The notes under the pieces: model-generated
The model's database searches: none
Told to the model about the DNA's origin: nothing
The model's input: the letters and a program-made list of their open reading frames with translations, nothing else
Position numbers and translations under genes: made by a program
NCBI GenBank assembly: GCA_949987565.1
Contig: OX465104.1
Location: 14,697,789 to 14,761,788 of the forward strand
DNA from: Luidia sarsii
Lineage: Eukaryota; Echinodermata; Asteroidea; Paxillosida; Luidiidae
Direction of reading: 5' to 3'
Length of the DNA: 64,000 bases
Shown: piece by piece, positions 1 to 12,442 of the stretch
Layout of the letters: each line of letters starts with the position of its first letter
Position numbering within the stretch: the first letter of the stretch is position 1

Positions 1-3000
1 ACGTCTCTCTCCTGCCATGTCATGTTTCAATACTGCAATGCGCCTGACTGCGATACACGTCTCTCTCCTTCTATGTCATGTATCAATACTGCAATGTGCC
101 TGACTGTGATACACGTCTCTCTCCTGCCATGTCAAGTTTCAATATCGCAATGCACCTGACTGTGATACATGTGTCTCTCCTGTCATGTTTTGTTTCAATA
201 AGGCCATTGTCCTGACTGTGATACACGTCACTCTCCTGCCATGTCATGTTTCAATACCACAATGCACCTGACTTTGATACACGTCACTCTCCTGCCATGT
301 CATGTTTCAATACTATAATGAGCCTGACTGTGATACACGTCTCTCTCCTGCCATGTCATGTTTTAATACTGAAATGAGCCTGACTGTGATACACGTCTCT
401 CTCCTGCCATGTCATGTTTCAATACCGCAATGCGCCTGACTGTGATACACGTCTCTCTCCTGCCATATCATGTTTCAATACTGCAATGAGCCTGACTGTG
501 ATACAAGTCTCTCTCCTCCCATGTCATGTTTCAATACTGCAATGCGCCTGACTGTGATACATGTGTCTCTCCTGCCATGTCATGTTTTAATACTGAAATG
601 AGCCTGACTGTGATACACGTCTCTCTCCTGCCATGTCATGTTTCAATACTGCAATGCGCCTGACTGTGATACACGTCTCTCTCCTGCCATGTCATGTTTC
701 AATACTGCAATGCGCCTGACTGTGATACACGTCTCTCTCCTGCCATATCATGTTTCAATACTGCAATGAGCCTGACTGTGACACATGTCTCTCTCCTGCC
801 ATGTCATGTTTCAATACTGCAATGCGCCTGACTGTGATACACGTCTCTCTCCTGCCATATCATGTTTCAATACTGCAATGAGCCTGACTGTGATACACGT
901 CACTCTCCTGCCATGTCATGTTTCAATACTGCAATGAGCCTGACTGTGACACATGTCTCTCTCCTGCCATGTCATGTTTCAATACTGCAATGAGCCTGAC
1001 TGTGATACACGTCTCTCTCCTGTCATGTCATGTTTTAATACTGTAATGAGCCTGACTGTGATACACGTCTCACTCCTGCCATGTCATGTTTCAATACTGC
1101 AATGAGCCTGACTGTGATACACGTCACTCTCCTGCCATGTCATGTTTCAATACTGCAATGCACCTGACTGTGATACACTTCACTCTCCTGCCATGTCATG
1201 TTTCAATACTGCAATGCGCCTGACTGTGATACACGTCACTCTCCTGCCATGTCATGTTTCAATACTGCAATGCACCTGACTGTGATACACTTCACTCTCC
1301 TGCCATGTCATGTTTCAATACTGCAATGCGCCTGACTGTGATACACGTCACTCTCCTGCCATGTCATGTTTCAATACTGCAATGCGCCTGACTGTGATAC
1401 ACGTCACTCTCCTGCCATGTCATGTTTCAATACTGCAATGCACCTGACTGTGATACACTTCACTCTCCTGCCATGTCATGTTTCAATACTGCAATGCGCC
1501 TGACTGTGATACACGTCACTCTCCTGCCATGTCATGTTTCAATACTGTAATGAGCCTGACTGTGATACACGTCTCTCTCCTGCCATGTCATGTTTCAATA
1601 CCGCAATGCGCCTGACTGTGATACACATCTCTCCTGCCATGTCATGTTTCAATACTGCAATGCACCTGACTGTGATACATGTGTCTCTCCTGTCATGTTT
1701 TGTTTCAATAAGGCATTTGTCCTGACTGTGATACACGTCTCTCTCCTGCCATGTCATGTTTTAATACCACAATGCACCTGACTTTGATACACGTCACTCT
1801 CCCGCCATGTCATGTTTCAATACTGTAATGAGCCTGACTGTGATACACGTCTCTCTCCTGCCATGTCATGTTTTAATACTGAAATGAGCCTGACTGTGAT
1901 ACACGTCTCTCTCCTGCCATGTCATGTTTCAATACTGCAATGCGCCTGACTGTGATACACGTCTCTCTCCTGCCATGTCATGTTTCAATACTGCAATGCG
2001 CCTGACTGTGATACACGTCCCTCTCCTGCCATGTCATGTTTCAATACCGCAATGTGCCTGACTGTGATACACGTCTCTCACCTGCCATGTCATGTTTCAA
2101 TACTGTAATGAGCCTGACTGTGATACACGTCTCTCTCCTGCCATGTCATGTTTCAATACCGCAATGTGCCTGACTGTCCCTCTCCTGCCATGTCATGTTT
2201 CAATACTGCAATGAGCCTGACTGTGATACACGTCTCTCTCCTGCCATGTCATGTTTCAATACTGCAATGCGCCTGACTGTGATACACGTCCCTCTCCTGC
2301 CATGTCAAGTTTCAATACCGCAATGAACCTGACTGTGATACACGTCTCTCTCCTGTCATGTCATGTTTCAATACCCCAATGTGCCTGACTGTGATACACG
2401 TCTCTCTCCTGCCATGTCATGTTTCAATACTGCAATGAGCCTGACTGTGATACACGTCTCTCTCCTGCCATATCATGTTTCAATACTGCAATGAGCCTGA
2501 CTGTGATACATGTCTCTCTCCTGCCATGTCATGTTTCAATACCACGATGCACAGGTCTGACTGTGATACACGTCACTCTCCTGCCATGTCATGTTTCAAT
2601 ACTGCAATGCGCCTGACTGTGACACATGTCTCTCTCCTGCCATGTCATGTTTCAATACTGCAATGCGCCTGACTGTGATACACGTCACTCTCCTGCCATG
2701 TCATGTTTCAATACTGCAATGCGCCTGACTGTGATACACGTCTCTCTCCTGCCATGTCATGTTTCAATACTGCAATGCGCCTGACTGTGATACACGTCCC
2801 TCTCCTGCCATGTCAAGTTTCAATACCGCAATGAACCTGACTATGATACACGTCTCTCTCCTGTCTTGTCATGTTTCAATACCGCAATGTGCCTGACTGT
2901 GATACACGTCTCTCTCCTGCCATGTCATGTTTCAATACTGCAATGAGCCTGACTGTGATACACGTCTCTCTCCTGCCATATCATGTTTCAATACTGCAAT

Positions 3001-4939
3001 GAGCCTGACTGTGATACATGTCTCTCTCCTGCCATGTCATGTTTCAATACCACGATGCACAGGTCTGACTGTGATACACGTCACTCTCCTGCCATGTCAT
3101 GTTTCAATACTGCAATGCGCCTGACTGTGACACATGTCTCTCTCCTGCCATGTCATGTTTCAATACTGCAATGCGCCTGACTGTGATACACGTCACTCTC
3201 CTGCCATGTCATGTTTTAATACTGCAATGCACCTGACTGTGATACACTTCACTCTCCTGCCATGTCATGTTTCAATACTGCAATGCGCCTGACTGTGATA
3301 CACGTCAGTCTCCTGCCATGTCATGTTTCAATACTGCAATGTGCCTGACTGTGATACACGTCTCTCTCCTGCCATGTCATGTTTCAATACTGCAATGCGC
3401 CTGACTGTGATACACTTCACTCTCCTGCCATGTCATGTTTCAATACTGCAATGCGCCTGACTGTGATACACGTCTCTCTCCTGCCATGTCATGTTTCAAT
3501 ACTGCAATGCGCCTGACTGTGATACACTTCACTCTCCTGCCATGTCATGTTTCAATACTGCAATGCGCCTGACTGTGATACACGTCACTCTCCTGCCATG
3601 TCATGTTTCAATACTGTAATGAGCCTGACTGTGATACACGTCTCTCTCCTGCCATGTCATGTTTCAATACCGCAATGCGCCTGACTGTGATACACGTCTC
3701 TCTCCTGCCATGTCATGTTTCAATACTGCAATGCACCTGACTGTGATACATGTGTCTCTCCTGTCATGTTTTGTTTCAATAAGGCATTTGTCCTGACTGT
3801 GATACACGTCTCTCTCCTGCCATATCATGTTTCAATACTGCAATGCGCCTGACTGTGATACACGTCTCTCTCCTGCCATGTCATGTTTCAATACTGTAAT
3901 GAGCCTGACTGTGATACACGTCTCTCTCCTGCCATGTCATGTTTTAATACCACAATGCACCTGACTTTGATACACGTCACTCTCCCGCCATGTCATGTTT
4001 CAATACTGTAATGAGCCTGACTGTGATACACGTCTCTCTCCTGCCATGTCATGTTGTAATACTGAAATGAGCCTGACTGTGATACACGTCTCTCTCCTGC
4101 CATGTCATGTTTCAATACCGCAATGCGCCTGACTGTGATACACGTCTCTCTCCTGCCATGTCATGTTTCAATACTGCAATGCGCCTGACTGTGATACACG
4201 TCCCTCTCCTGCCATGTCAAGTTTCAATTCTGCAATGCGCCTGACTGTGATACACGTCTCTCTCCTGCCATGTCATGTTTCAATACCGCAATGAACCTGA
4301 CTGTGATACACGTCTCTCTCCTGCCATGTCATGTTTCAATACCACAATGCGCCTGACTGTGATACACGTCTCTCTCCTGCCATGTCATGTTTCAATACTG
4401 CAATGAGCCTGACTGTGATACACGTCTCTCTCCTGCCATGTCAAGTTTCAGTACTGCAATGCGCCTGACAGTGATACACGTCTCTCTCCTGCCATGTCAT
4501 GTTTCAATACTGCAATGAGCCTGACTGTGATACACGTCTCTCTCCTGCCATGTCATGTTTCAATACTGCAATGCGCCTGACTGTGGTACACGTCTCTCTC
4601 CTGCCATGTCATGTTTCAATACTGCAATGAGCCTGACTGTGATACACGTCTCTCTCCTGCCATGTCATGTTTCAATACTGCAATGCACCTGACTGTGATA
4701 CACGTCTCTCTCCTGCCATGTCATGTTTCAATACTGTAATGAGCCTGACTGTGATACATGTCTCTCACCTGCCATGTCATGTTTTAATAATGCAATGTGC
4801 CTCAGATCACTGTACTGATACACGTCTCTCTCCTGCCATGTCATGTTTCAATACTGCAATGCACCTGACTGTGATACACGTGTCTCTCCTGCCAGGTCAT
4901 GTTTCAATACCACAACATGCCTGACTGTGATACACGTCT
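1..4939. repeat. 56-bp minisatellite, about 88 copies
   Basis: Head-to-tail 56-bp units, each containing TGCCATGTCATGTTTCAATA followed by a CTGACTGTGATACACGTC segment. Base changes (CACTTCAC, CATGTGTC, ATATCATG) mark subtypes. Higher-order copies are visible: a 508-bp block at 2419-2926 recurs at 2927, and the odd unit with TTTTGTTTCAATAAGGC recurs near 190, 1700 and 3770. The array runs off the left edge. Short open frames inside it arise because 56 is not a multiple of three. Confidence 0.97.
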
Positions 4940-5080
4940 TTTGTTATCGTAGTTTTGCTATCAGCAACGTACAGTTGTATGATCCTGATACCACATTAGT
5001 ACTTCATCCCCTCCTGTTCTTGTATTCCAGATGGCATAATCATTGGTTAATATTGCCCACGGAAGAAAAAGTTCAGGAAC

Positions 5081-5301
5081 TTATCTGGCTTTGGCATAGT
5101 GTTCAGAATTCTTCATTGGTCGTAGGCATACTGTAAAGCATATTGCCACCCTAAAGTCAACATGCAAATCTTTCTTTAAACTTGCAATGTGCTTTTCTTC
5201 AGGAAATAAAGTCTTCTTAATCCAGGTAATTGCACATCCAAAAATCAAAACAAATAGGCCCCCTAAAACAAAAATGAAGGTGATGCTTACATCTTGGGGT
5301 T
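5081..5301 (-). CDS. Candidate last exon: membrane segment and short tail
   Basis: An open frame on the minus strand encodes VSITFIFVLGGLFVLIFGC, then AITWIKK and a basic tail ending HYAKAR before TAA. Two acceptors would both take phase 1 from exon 33: CCTGGAG at 5302 (keeps the whole hydrophobic stretch) and the better polypyrimidine TTTTGTTTTAG at 5263 (cuts it to about 14 residues). A single-pass anchor with a cytoplasmic tail would suit a surface protein. It lies 10 kb from exon 33, no polyadenylation signal was found below it, and further exons may exist between, so the link is tentative. Confidence 0.4.
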
Positions 5302-6114
5302 CTCCAGGTGATATGAGAAGCATCGCAGTTGGCAGTCACGTGACGTCATACATGCTGTAGCTCTGAATTGCTGACGGCAATGGTATTTATTTGAGTCAAC
5401 TCAGAGGGACAGGAGTTCACATTTCTAGAGTGACATTGCAAAGGCTGCATTAGACCTGCAACAAGAATATAAAGCAACACAATACCACATGTTAAAAATA
5501 CGCATGCATATGCCAACAATGATTTACCTGACTATTGACCAATGGTCGATTTCATCAAGCTCAATGAAGACCGATGAAGAGAAACCATATAGGAGGAGGA
5601 GGCTGTATTTTTCAGCTTTAAATGCGAAACACGGCAATATTACTCCTATTATTTCTAGTTACCTGTATTCATTGTTTGACAATAATAACCATAGAAAACT
5701 AAAATACAAAATATGCCTTGAAAATTACCGCCACGACGACCGTGTTGTCCGACTCAATTGTTGTTACGTCAAACTATTTGGGACGACATTGCGAACATTC
5801 CACCCCTATATAATAATATACTTTTTTTGGGGGGGGGGGGGCCTCAAAGACCATGTGTGACACTGAAGTGGCCATTTGTTCATGATTTCTTTCTGGGGCA
5901 AAGAAAAGGTGAAGGTGTCTACATGTAACGCTGAATACATTTGTAATATAGAAGAAGCAACATGCATTGGAGTGCATCATGCAAAGGTAAATTTAACTGT
6001 CATACTTTGAAGTGCATGTATTTTCGCTACAAAAACATGCTTCTTGTTGTTGTCTTTCCAAATAATGTTGCTACCTATGGCGAAAGCCACAGTGTCCATG
6101 CTACAGTACGTCAA
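5302..6114. other. No gene seen; AT-rich spacer with poly-G
   Basis: I see no splice-bounded coding segment or repeat family. A run of G at about 5829-5842 is the only simple repeat. A plus-strand open frame of 123 codons (5489-5860) has no recognisable domain and ends in the poly-G. Confidence 0.5.
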
Positions 6115-6373
6115 AGTTGTCGAAGCAATTAATACTTTTTTTGGTCACGAATGGGGGAGGATCGAGGAAAATATTCCATTCAAAAATTGTTGCTATTTAC
6201 TGACATAAACTGACGTAAACAATAATTATGAAGTGGGACGGCCACGTTCAGGTCGCGTAAATTTTTTCCCCAGGATGGGAAAGGCCATCATTAACATAAA
6301 TGTGCGCTATTGGTTGCACTTTATCCAGACATGGTGAATTATTCATGAAAATGTTGCACACGGACACCTTTAG
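6115..6373 (+). repeat. Direct repeat, left copy
   Basis: About 260 bp with TCGAAGCAATTAAT, CACGAATGGGGGAGGATCG and ATCCAGACATGGTGAATTAT in order. A close copy lies at 8058-8309, so the pair brackets the piggyBac-like remnant and its minisatellite. Confidence 0.85.
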
Positions 6374-6580
6374 CCCTAACCCTGCTGACACCAACAGAAG
6401 CCAACACATTTGGGGGCCCGTTGGGATGTCACCTGTTGTGTTCAGCAGTGCACAGTGCAAAGCAAACTGTATTGTTGGGGTCAGCAGTATAGCACAGTGT
6501 GAATTGGAGTTACACCTGTTGTATCTTGTTGGGTTCAGCATGGTTATCTGGTCTGCCATTATGTAACTTTGGAGCAAATC

Positions 6581-6776
6581 AGATGAACCAATAGTGCAGA
6601 AGACAGCCCGCAGAAAGGCACCAAAACCGACACCTGTCCCTGACTCGGACAACGACCCGGACCATCCCCGATCAGATGAACCAATGGTGCAGAAGACGGC
6701 CCACCGAAAGGCACCAAAACCAACACCTGTCCCTGACTCGGAAAAAGACCAGGACCATCCCCGATCAGATGAACCA
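6581..6776 (+). repeat. 93-bp tandem duplication
   Basis: Two 93-bp units start with AGATGAACCAA at 6581 and 6674, with a third start at 6767. The unit is 31 codons and stays open in frame 6594, encoding VQKTARRKAPKPTPVPDS-like segments. This could be remains of the acidic N-terminal region of the transposase, but the transposase frame below is a different one. Confidence 0.85.
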
Positions 6777-7342
6777 AGCCTCAGGGTCCGACATGCAGAA
6801 AGCACCGGACACCAGTCAAGTACTTCCTGCAATTCTTCCCCTTGTCGCTGTTCATCCAGCTAACAACATGGACAAACATCAACATCCGGCGTGCTGGCGT
6901 CTGTGTCCTGACCACCGTGGAAGAGCTGAAGGCCTGGTTTGGGATACACCTGGTGTTGGGTCTCATCCAGATCCCATACTATCAGGACTACTGGTCCCCA
7001 GCCTCCACTGAGACGGACAGTGAGGATGACCTCGGTCGGCGGGACGCAGAGAGCGGCGGACACACTCCCGCTTCGTGATGAGATTGGCAACAGCCTCATT
7101 GGTGGCTATAGCAAAGGAGCCATCATCCCCCAGTCTGACACTCAGCGACACCCTGCTGGGAGTTTGCCAAGCCATCGGCGGGAGAGGATGCCAGGCAAGC
7201 ATAACAGGACCTGCAAAGCCTGTTCCAGAGAGGGACGGAAGAATCCGTCAAACAACACCCCCACCACCAGACATGGCTGCCTTGTCTGCAATGCGAATCT
7301 CTGCTCAGGGCATTTCTTCAAGGAGTTCCATGGGGCAGGGGG
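6773..7342 (+). pseudogene. piggyBac-like transposase remnant, core deleted
   Basis: Two parts in different frames. The first (about 6782-7050) reads KYFLQFFPLSLFIQL and VEELKAWFGIHLVLGLIQIP then YYQDYWS, the conserved N-terminal region of piggyBac transposases. The second (about 7060-7342) reads RDEIGNSLIGGY and, later, CKACSREGRK and CLVCNANLCSGHFFKEFH, the C-terminal cysteine-rich domain. The catalytic DDD core between them is missing and the frame changes, so no active enzyme is made. Confidence 0.8.
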
Positions 7343-7374
7343 AGCCACACAATGAAGGAAGTTAAAAAAATAAA

Positions 7375-7835
7375 AATAGAAAAGGCCTAAAAAAGGCCAG
7401 AGAAAAGTCCCCAAAGAAAGGGCCCAAGAGAAAGGGCCCAAGAGAAAGGTCCCCAAAGACAAGTCCCCAAAGAAATGGCCAAGACAAAGGTCCATGAGAA
7501 AAGTCCCCAAAGAAATGGCCCAAAAGAAAGGCCCTATACAAAAGTCACCAAAGAAAAGTTCCCAAAGAAATGGCCCAAGGGAAAGGCCCTAGAGAAAGGT
7601 CCCCAAAGAAAAGTCCCCAAAGAAAAGTCCCAAAAGAAATGGCCCAAGAGAAAGGTCCCCAAAGAAAAGTCCCCAAAGAATTGGCCCAAGACAAAGGCCC
7701 TAGATAAAAGTCCCCAAAGAAAAGTCCCCAAAGAAATGGCCCAAGAGAAAGGCCCTAGAGAAAAGTCCCCAAAGAAAAGTCCCCAAAGAAATGGCCCCAA
7801 AAGATAGGCCCAAGAGAAAAGTCCCCAAAGAAAGG
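7375..7835. repeat. Minisatellite rich in CCCCAAAGAAA
   Basis: Irregular tandem units of about 14-28 bp built from GTCCCCAAAGAAA and GGCCCAAGAGAAA. Purines dominate the plus strand. It follows the piggyBac remnant directly. Long open frames (repeats of KSPQRNGPK in plus, LGTFLWG in minus) are by-products of the repeat. Confidence 0.9.
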
Positions 7836-8057
7836 CCTTACAATGTACATTACATGTATATAACAAAAACAAACCCCCAAAATACCAAAATAAAAATACA
7901 AAAAGCATGAGTCTTAGTCTTTGTTGGGTTCAGCAGGGTTCAACACTGTACAATACAGTTGGAGTTTGTTGGGTCTGGCATCGTGTGCAAAGTTACTGCA
8001 ATATTACCATCAACACAGGACCCTGCTGAACACAACAGTATCCGCTGTTGGCTACTG

Positions 8058-8309
8058 TGGTCGAAGCAATTAATTTTTTTTTTTGTGTGTCACGAATGGG
8101 GGAGGATCGTGGAAAATATTCAATTCAATAATTGTTGCTATGACACTCTTTGACATAAACAATATGAAGTGGGACGGCCACGTCTAGGTCGCGTAATGTT
8201 TTTCCCAGGATGGGAAAGGCCACCATTAACATAAACATGCGCTATTGGTTGCATTTTATCCAGACATGGTGAATTATTCATGAAAATGTTGCACACGGAC
8301 ACCTTTAGT
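8058..8309 (+). repeat. Direct repeat, right copy
   Basis: Close copy of 6115-6373 with the same landmarks. With it, the 6.1-8.3 kb block looks like a compound element or a segmental duplication around a piggyBac remnant. Confidence 0.85.
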
Positions 8310-8364
8310 ATACGCTTGTGGTGTAGTACCGTATACCGTATACACTAGTTACCGTATACACTAG

Positions 8365-8472
8365 TTACCGATACCTACATGTACATGTACTGTACATGTA
8401 CATGTACATGTACATGTATATGTACTGTACATGTACATGTACTCTACATGTACATGTACACCTAACATGTAT
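8365..8472. repeat. (ACATGT)n self-complementary microsatellite
   Basis: ACATGT hexamers repeat with slips. Each hexamer is its own reverse complement, so either strand can fold. A shorter similar tract lies at 20785-20870. Confidence 0.9.
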
Positions 8473-8499
8473 ACTCAAATCAAGATGTGAGTGGGTAAG

Positions 8500-8630
8500 T
8501 GGAATGATTATCATGAATAATTCACCACGCGTAGACAAAATGCAACTAATAGCGCGCCTTTTGGCTAATGACGGCCTTTCCTGTCCTGGGGAAAAAAATA
8601 CGGTACGCGTCCAGGTCGTCGGTCATTTTA
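8500..8630 (-). repeat. Inverted partial copy of the 8.1-kb direct repeat
   Basis: The reverse complement holds GTGAATTATTCATGA, a short AT-rich link, CCAGGACAGGAAAGGCC and a GCGCGCTATTAG segment, matching 8185-8310 in opposite orientation. The two face each other across the ACATGT tract. Confidence 0.75.
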
Positions 8631-9454
8631 CAAGTGTCTTGTAGAAGCTAAAAGGTATCAAATTGTTAGCCATAGGTTTATGTTGTAATGTTTTACTGTG
8701 AGGAATGATTTTTAAGCTCATTTTGGGGGTAAAAGCAATGTTCAGCAATCTTTGCACTGAAGTTCGCCGTAACAACCCGGAAGTGGACGTCGAGTCTCGG
8801 TAGTTTCAAACTGGTTGGCTATTTTTTACAGCATGGTGGGGTTTTTAAATGGACATTTTTCAAAACTTACTGGTTTTCTGATGAATAAATTTGTCAAAGA
8901 TATGTATACAGTTGTACCTATTATCAATGGTGAATTTTCTTCAATTGAAAGGCAGTTCTTTGGTAGAAATGGACTTCAAAATGAACAATTATTCATTTTC
9001 TTCAGTGGGTTGCTTTTACAGGTTTCCCAAACTCTGGCTTTCATTTTTTTTTTTAAGATGTAACACTGCTTGCTATGTATTTAGAGATTCCCCTTTTCTT
9101 GCAACAGGGTATCATGTATTTTTCTGTGTTTCTCTCATTGTTTTTATTGCATTAGGCCCTGACATGCCTGAAAGAAATTGAGGATGATGCCGGGATCCAT
9201 GAACCTTAATGATAAGACTGCGTCAAGGCAGCAAGTCCAAATGTGACAAAGCAAACCAACTGCTGCAAAAGCCAAAATCAAGCCAAAAGCAAAATCTAAA
9301 GCCAAAAATTGCCAACCATCAAAGGAAAAATATATTGTGCTGGTTAATGTTAATGATCAAACCATATTTCAATATTGAGTAGTTCCAGTAGTAATATAGT
9401 TGTAAAATGTGTGTTTCTTTGCTAACTTCAGTTCTATGTAACTTTCAAAAACTT

Positions 9455-9600
9455 TCACTCTGCCTTTGAGAAAGGTCCTGCTAGGATCGAAATGTCAGGC
9501 CCACTAAATTTTGATATTTGCATTTTGGTAATTTCAGTCAGTAAGCAGTTTGCAACATTTTTGTATATCACTCTATTTAACTTTGTGGAAATAATCATCA
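9455..9600 (+). repeat. Dispersed hammerhead-like repeat copy
   Basis: Contains GCCTTTGAGAAAGGTCC, then TGCTAGGATCGAAATGTCAG and GTCAGTAAGCAGTTTGCAAC. The same string recurs at least ten times in the window in both orientations. See the copy at 16190 for the clearest ribozyme-like core. Confidence 0.85.
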
Positions 9601-10019
9601 TGTGAAAATATTGAGAAGAATTGAACTGACATGGTCTTATTTTTTTTTCTTTCCTCGGTCCATGATTGTATATGTAGGTCAATTTTATTTCTTAAATGCA
9701 ATAATTTTATGATAAGTTGTTAAGGAAATTCTATGCAGATGTATTATTTACATTTAAATGATTTTTTGGCTTTGGTGTCCACGTTACGTCTCCCCTGTGG
9801 GGGAGCAGTACAGATTCTACTTCTTGAAGAAATTAATGTTTTATTTTATATCAACACCAAAAACATACATGTGAGATTATGAAACTATGACATGTCACAC
9901 ACATAACAAGTGCAAAAAAATACCTTTTCAACTAATTTGAATTTTTCACGTTCACGTCACACACTGTGTCCCAACCTGGTGTGGTGGAATGGCCCATATA
10001 GCAATAGCATGGAGCATGC

Positions 10020-10112
10020 GGTACTAGTACTAGTAGTACTCGCAGTAGTACTACTAGTACTAGGCCTACTACTAGTACTACTACTACTACTAGTAGTAGT
10101 ACTAGTATAGTC
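10020..10112. repeat. (TAG/CTA)n imperfect palindrome
   Basis: GTACTAGTAGTACTCGC is followed by its near complement AGTAGTACTACTAGTAC. The tract is both a trinucleotide repeat and a hairpin. It is open on the plus strand as a run of valine and leucine codons, which is not taken as a gene. Confidence 0.85.
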
Positions 10113-10197
10113 TATTAGTAGTGCTTACTAATATTAGTAATAAAATAGTAAAGTAAAATCAACCTTTTCAACATTTGCAAAGCATCATGGTATTTTG

Positions 10198-11327
10198 ATC
10201 ACACAACTGGCGAAGCACTCAAGTTTGTGAATTGTCTAATTTGTGTCTCTAAAAACTAGATGGAGCCTGGAGTTCAGAAATGAAACTCACATAATTTTCG
10301 TCTAGATACTAGCATCAAAATTTTGTTGAAACGTTGAGTGATGGCTAGTTTGGAGAAATTAGTGGGATTCCGTAGGTTACTGGATGGCAACACTGTGCAC
10401 ACACTGTACTTGCTGCTTGCCAAGTACTGCACTATATGATGCATGTGTGCACTACCCCCAGAACTGTGGGGTTCTACGCCGTCCGCTGCTCTCCTGACCG
10501 GAACCCCACAGATAACCATGCTTTGTTTCCATAGGCTTCTGTGTAACGTTCACTAGTACTGTGGCATAGGGCTCAGCAGGTTCAGCATGACTCATTAAAT
10601 ACTGTTTCATTTGGCCCAAGATTTCTAGCGAATGTGATTTACATGGATACCAAGCACCTGTGTGCAACTGTCCATGTGGCTAAAATGTGTCTATTTCCAA
10701 AAACAAATGGGCAAAAACCTCCCATTTCGGCCGCAAGATTCAAACGGCAGCTCCGCAACTGGCTGTCTGGTCCCCTGTACATCTTCACAGCTAGCCACTA
10801 TACCGTACCACTCACTGGGGACCAGACTGCCAGTTGCGGAGCTGCCGTTTGAATCTTGTGACCGAACCAGGAGGTTTTTGCCCTTTTTTGGGGGGGGGGG
10901 AGGGGGGGAATTGACACATTTTTGCCACATGGACAGTTGCACACAGGCGCTTGGTATGTAAACCACATTTGCTAGAAATCTTGAGTTATGCTGAACCTAG
11001 CTGAGCCCTATGCCAGAGTATATACAGAAGCCTATGGGAAAAAAGGATGGTTATCTGTGGGGTTCCGGGCAGGAGAGCAGCGGACGACGGAGAACCCCAC
11101 AGTTCTGGGGGGTATGTGTGCACGGCCTTGCCATCCATGATCCAACCACCAACGGAATCCCCACTAATTTCTCCAAAACTACCCAACAAAAAATAATGTT
11201 TGTTGCTGGTATCTAGACAAACATTCTGAGTGTTTCATTTCTGAACTCTATTACCATCAGGTCCATCTAGTTTTTGGAGAAAAAACAGTTTACGAACTTG
11301 AGCGCTAATTGCCAGAGTTGTGCGATA
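10198..11327. repeat. Long imperfect palindrome, about 1.1 kb
   Basis: Two arms of roughly 500 bp face each other around 10800. Matching landmarks include CAGAACTGTGGGGTTC with GAACCCCACAGTTCTG, CGGCAGCTCCGCAACTGGC with its complement near 10830, and AACTAGATGG with CCATCTAGTT at the outer ends. It may be a foldback transposon or two head-to-head copies of one element. No transposase frame is seen. Confidence 0.88.
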
Positions 11328-11344
11328 AAAATGCGGCCCAGTTT

Positions 11345-11820
11345 GACAGCTATACCTAGTCCCACTTACTGGGCCGCTAGGAGCTCCTCTGAAACGATTT
11401 GTGTTGATCTGTCGCACTAGCGTCTAATATAGTAAAACAGACACCGCGTCTAATATAGTAAAACAGACATTCTCTAGGTCTAGTACCCAAACCCAGTCTT
11501 CGTGTAATATGGTTTGTATGTGGGCTCATTGCTAAAGCGCATGATGAGATTTTACATCGTGTACACTGTGTACAAACATAATATATTGCATTTTGAACAA
11601 CTCGACATGTCCGATGCCAGGACATAGGAGACATTTTGTCGGAATTGCAATTCAAAAATTTATCGTAAGTACCGCTGAAATACCACTTGTAGTAGAATCA
11701 GCAGGTGCTTTTATTGAATCTTTTCACGCGATTTCGGGCACTTTTAAGTCCATCTGGTGAGAATGTCTGTTTTACTATATTACTTATTAGACCGGTGGGA
11801 CCAGTAAGTGGGACTAATCT
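11345..11820. mobile_element. Short inverted-repeat element (TAGTCCCACTTACTGG ends)
   Basis: Ends are TAGTCCCACTTACTGG at 11350 and its complement near 11801-11816. A second inner pair, CTAATATAGTAAAACAGAC and its complement, lies at about 11450 and 11765. The segment has no coding capacity, so it is a MITE-like element. Confidence 0.75.
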
Positions 11821-12194
11821 ATACCCATGATGCTTTGCGAACAACATCGAAAAGGTTTATAAAAAATAAAAACAATGTCACGTTACACTGCAGCAAGTTA
11901 GAGGCCAAAAATATCTTATAATACCTGGTTAATATATACAAATTGACAGTTCAAGATTTCTAGAAGTGTAATTACTTACAGATAATGCTTGCAACGGCAC
12001 AGAACAAGGGCTGGTAAACTCCAACATTGGGGGAAACGATACGAATTCCGATCCGCGAAGCGTGAGCAACACAGACTTTGGTCTGCAGTAAAAACAAGAG
12101 GGGGCGCTAAACAAAGAATAGTCTGGTATCGTCTCATATACATGTACACATAGCGTCTGATTTTCGCCTCCACTAATGCCTCTACGTACTGTAA

Positions 12195-12442
12195 GGCCGT
12201 GTCCGAATATCAAAGCCGAAGCAACACGCAACCCTATGGGAACTGGCTACAGCCGCTCGTTGACGACTTCAATAGACTCATGTGTACTTTTAAGCCGTAG
12301 CCAATGGATTCGGACGCGTTCTAAGGCCGTGTCCGAAACGGCTTTCCAGAGCTACGAGTAGGGCTATTACTTTCGCATCTACGTGTATTTCCAATAGGGA
12401 AAGACCTAGACCTAACTCTAGATGCCCGTTTCGGACACGGCC
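12195..12442. mobile_element. Two adjacent PIF/Harbinger-like MITEs
   Basis: The right element (12325-12442) has perfect ends GGCCGTGTCCGAAACGG and its complement and is flanked by TAA on both sides (12322-12324, 12443-12445), the 3-bp target type of PIF/Harbinger. A left element with weaker ends starts after another TAA at 12192 and stops at the shared TAA. Confidence 0.75.

Noticed and set aside
1..4939. CRISPR-like appearance of regular repeats
   Set aside because: Units are head-to-tail 56-bp repeats without unique spacers, in an intron-rich animal locus.
5489..5860. 123-codon plus-strand frame
   Set aside because: No domain, no codon pattern, ends in a poly-G tract; probably chance.
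7475..7908. Lys/Pro-rich plus frame and Gly/Leu/Phe-rich minus frame
   Set aside because: Both arise from the CCCCAAAGAAA minisatellite.
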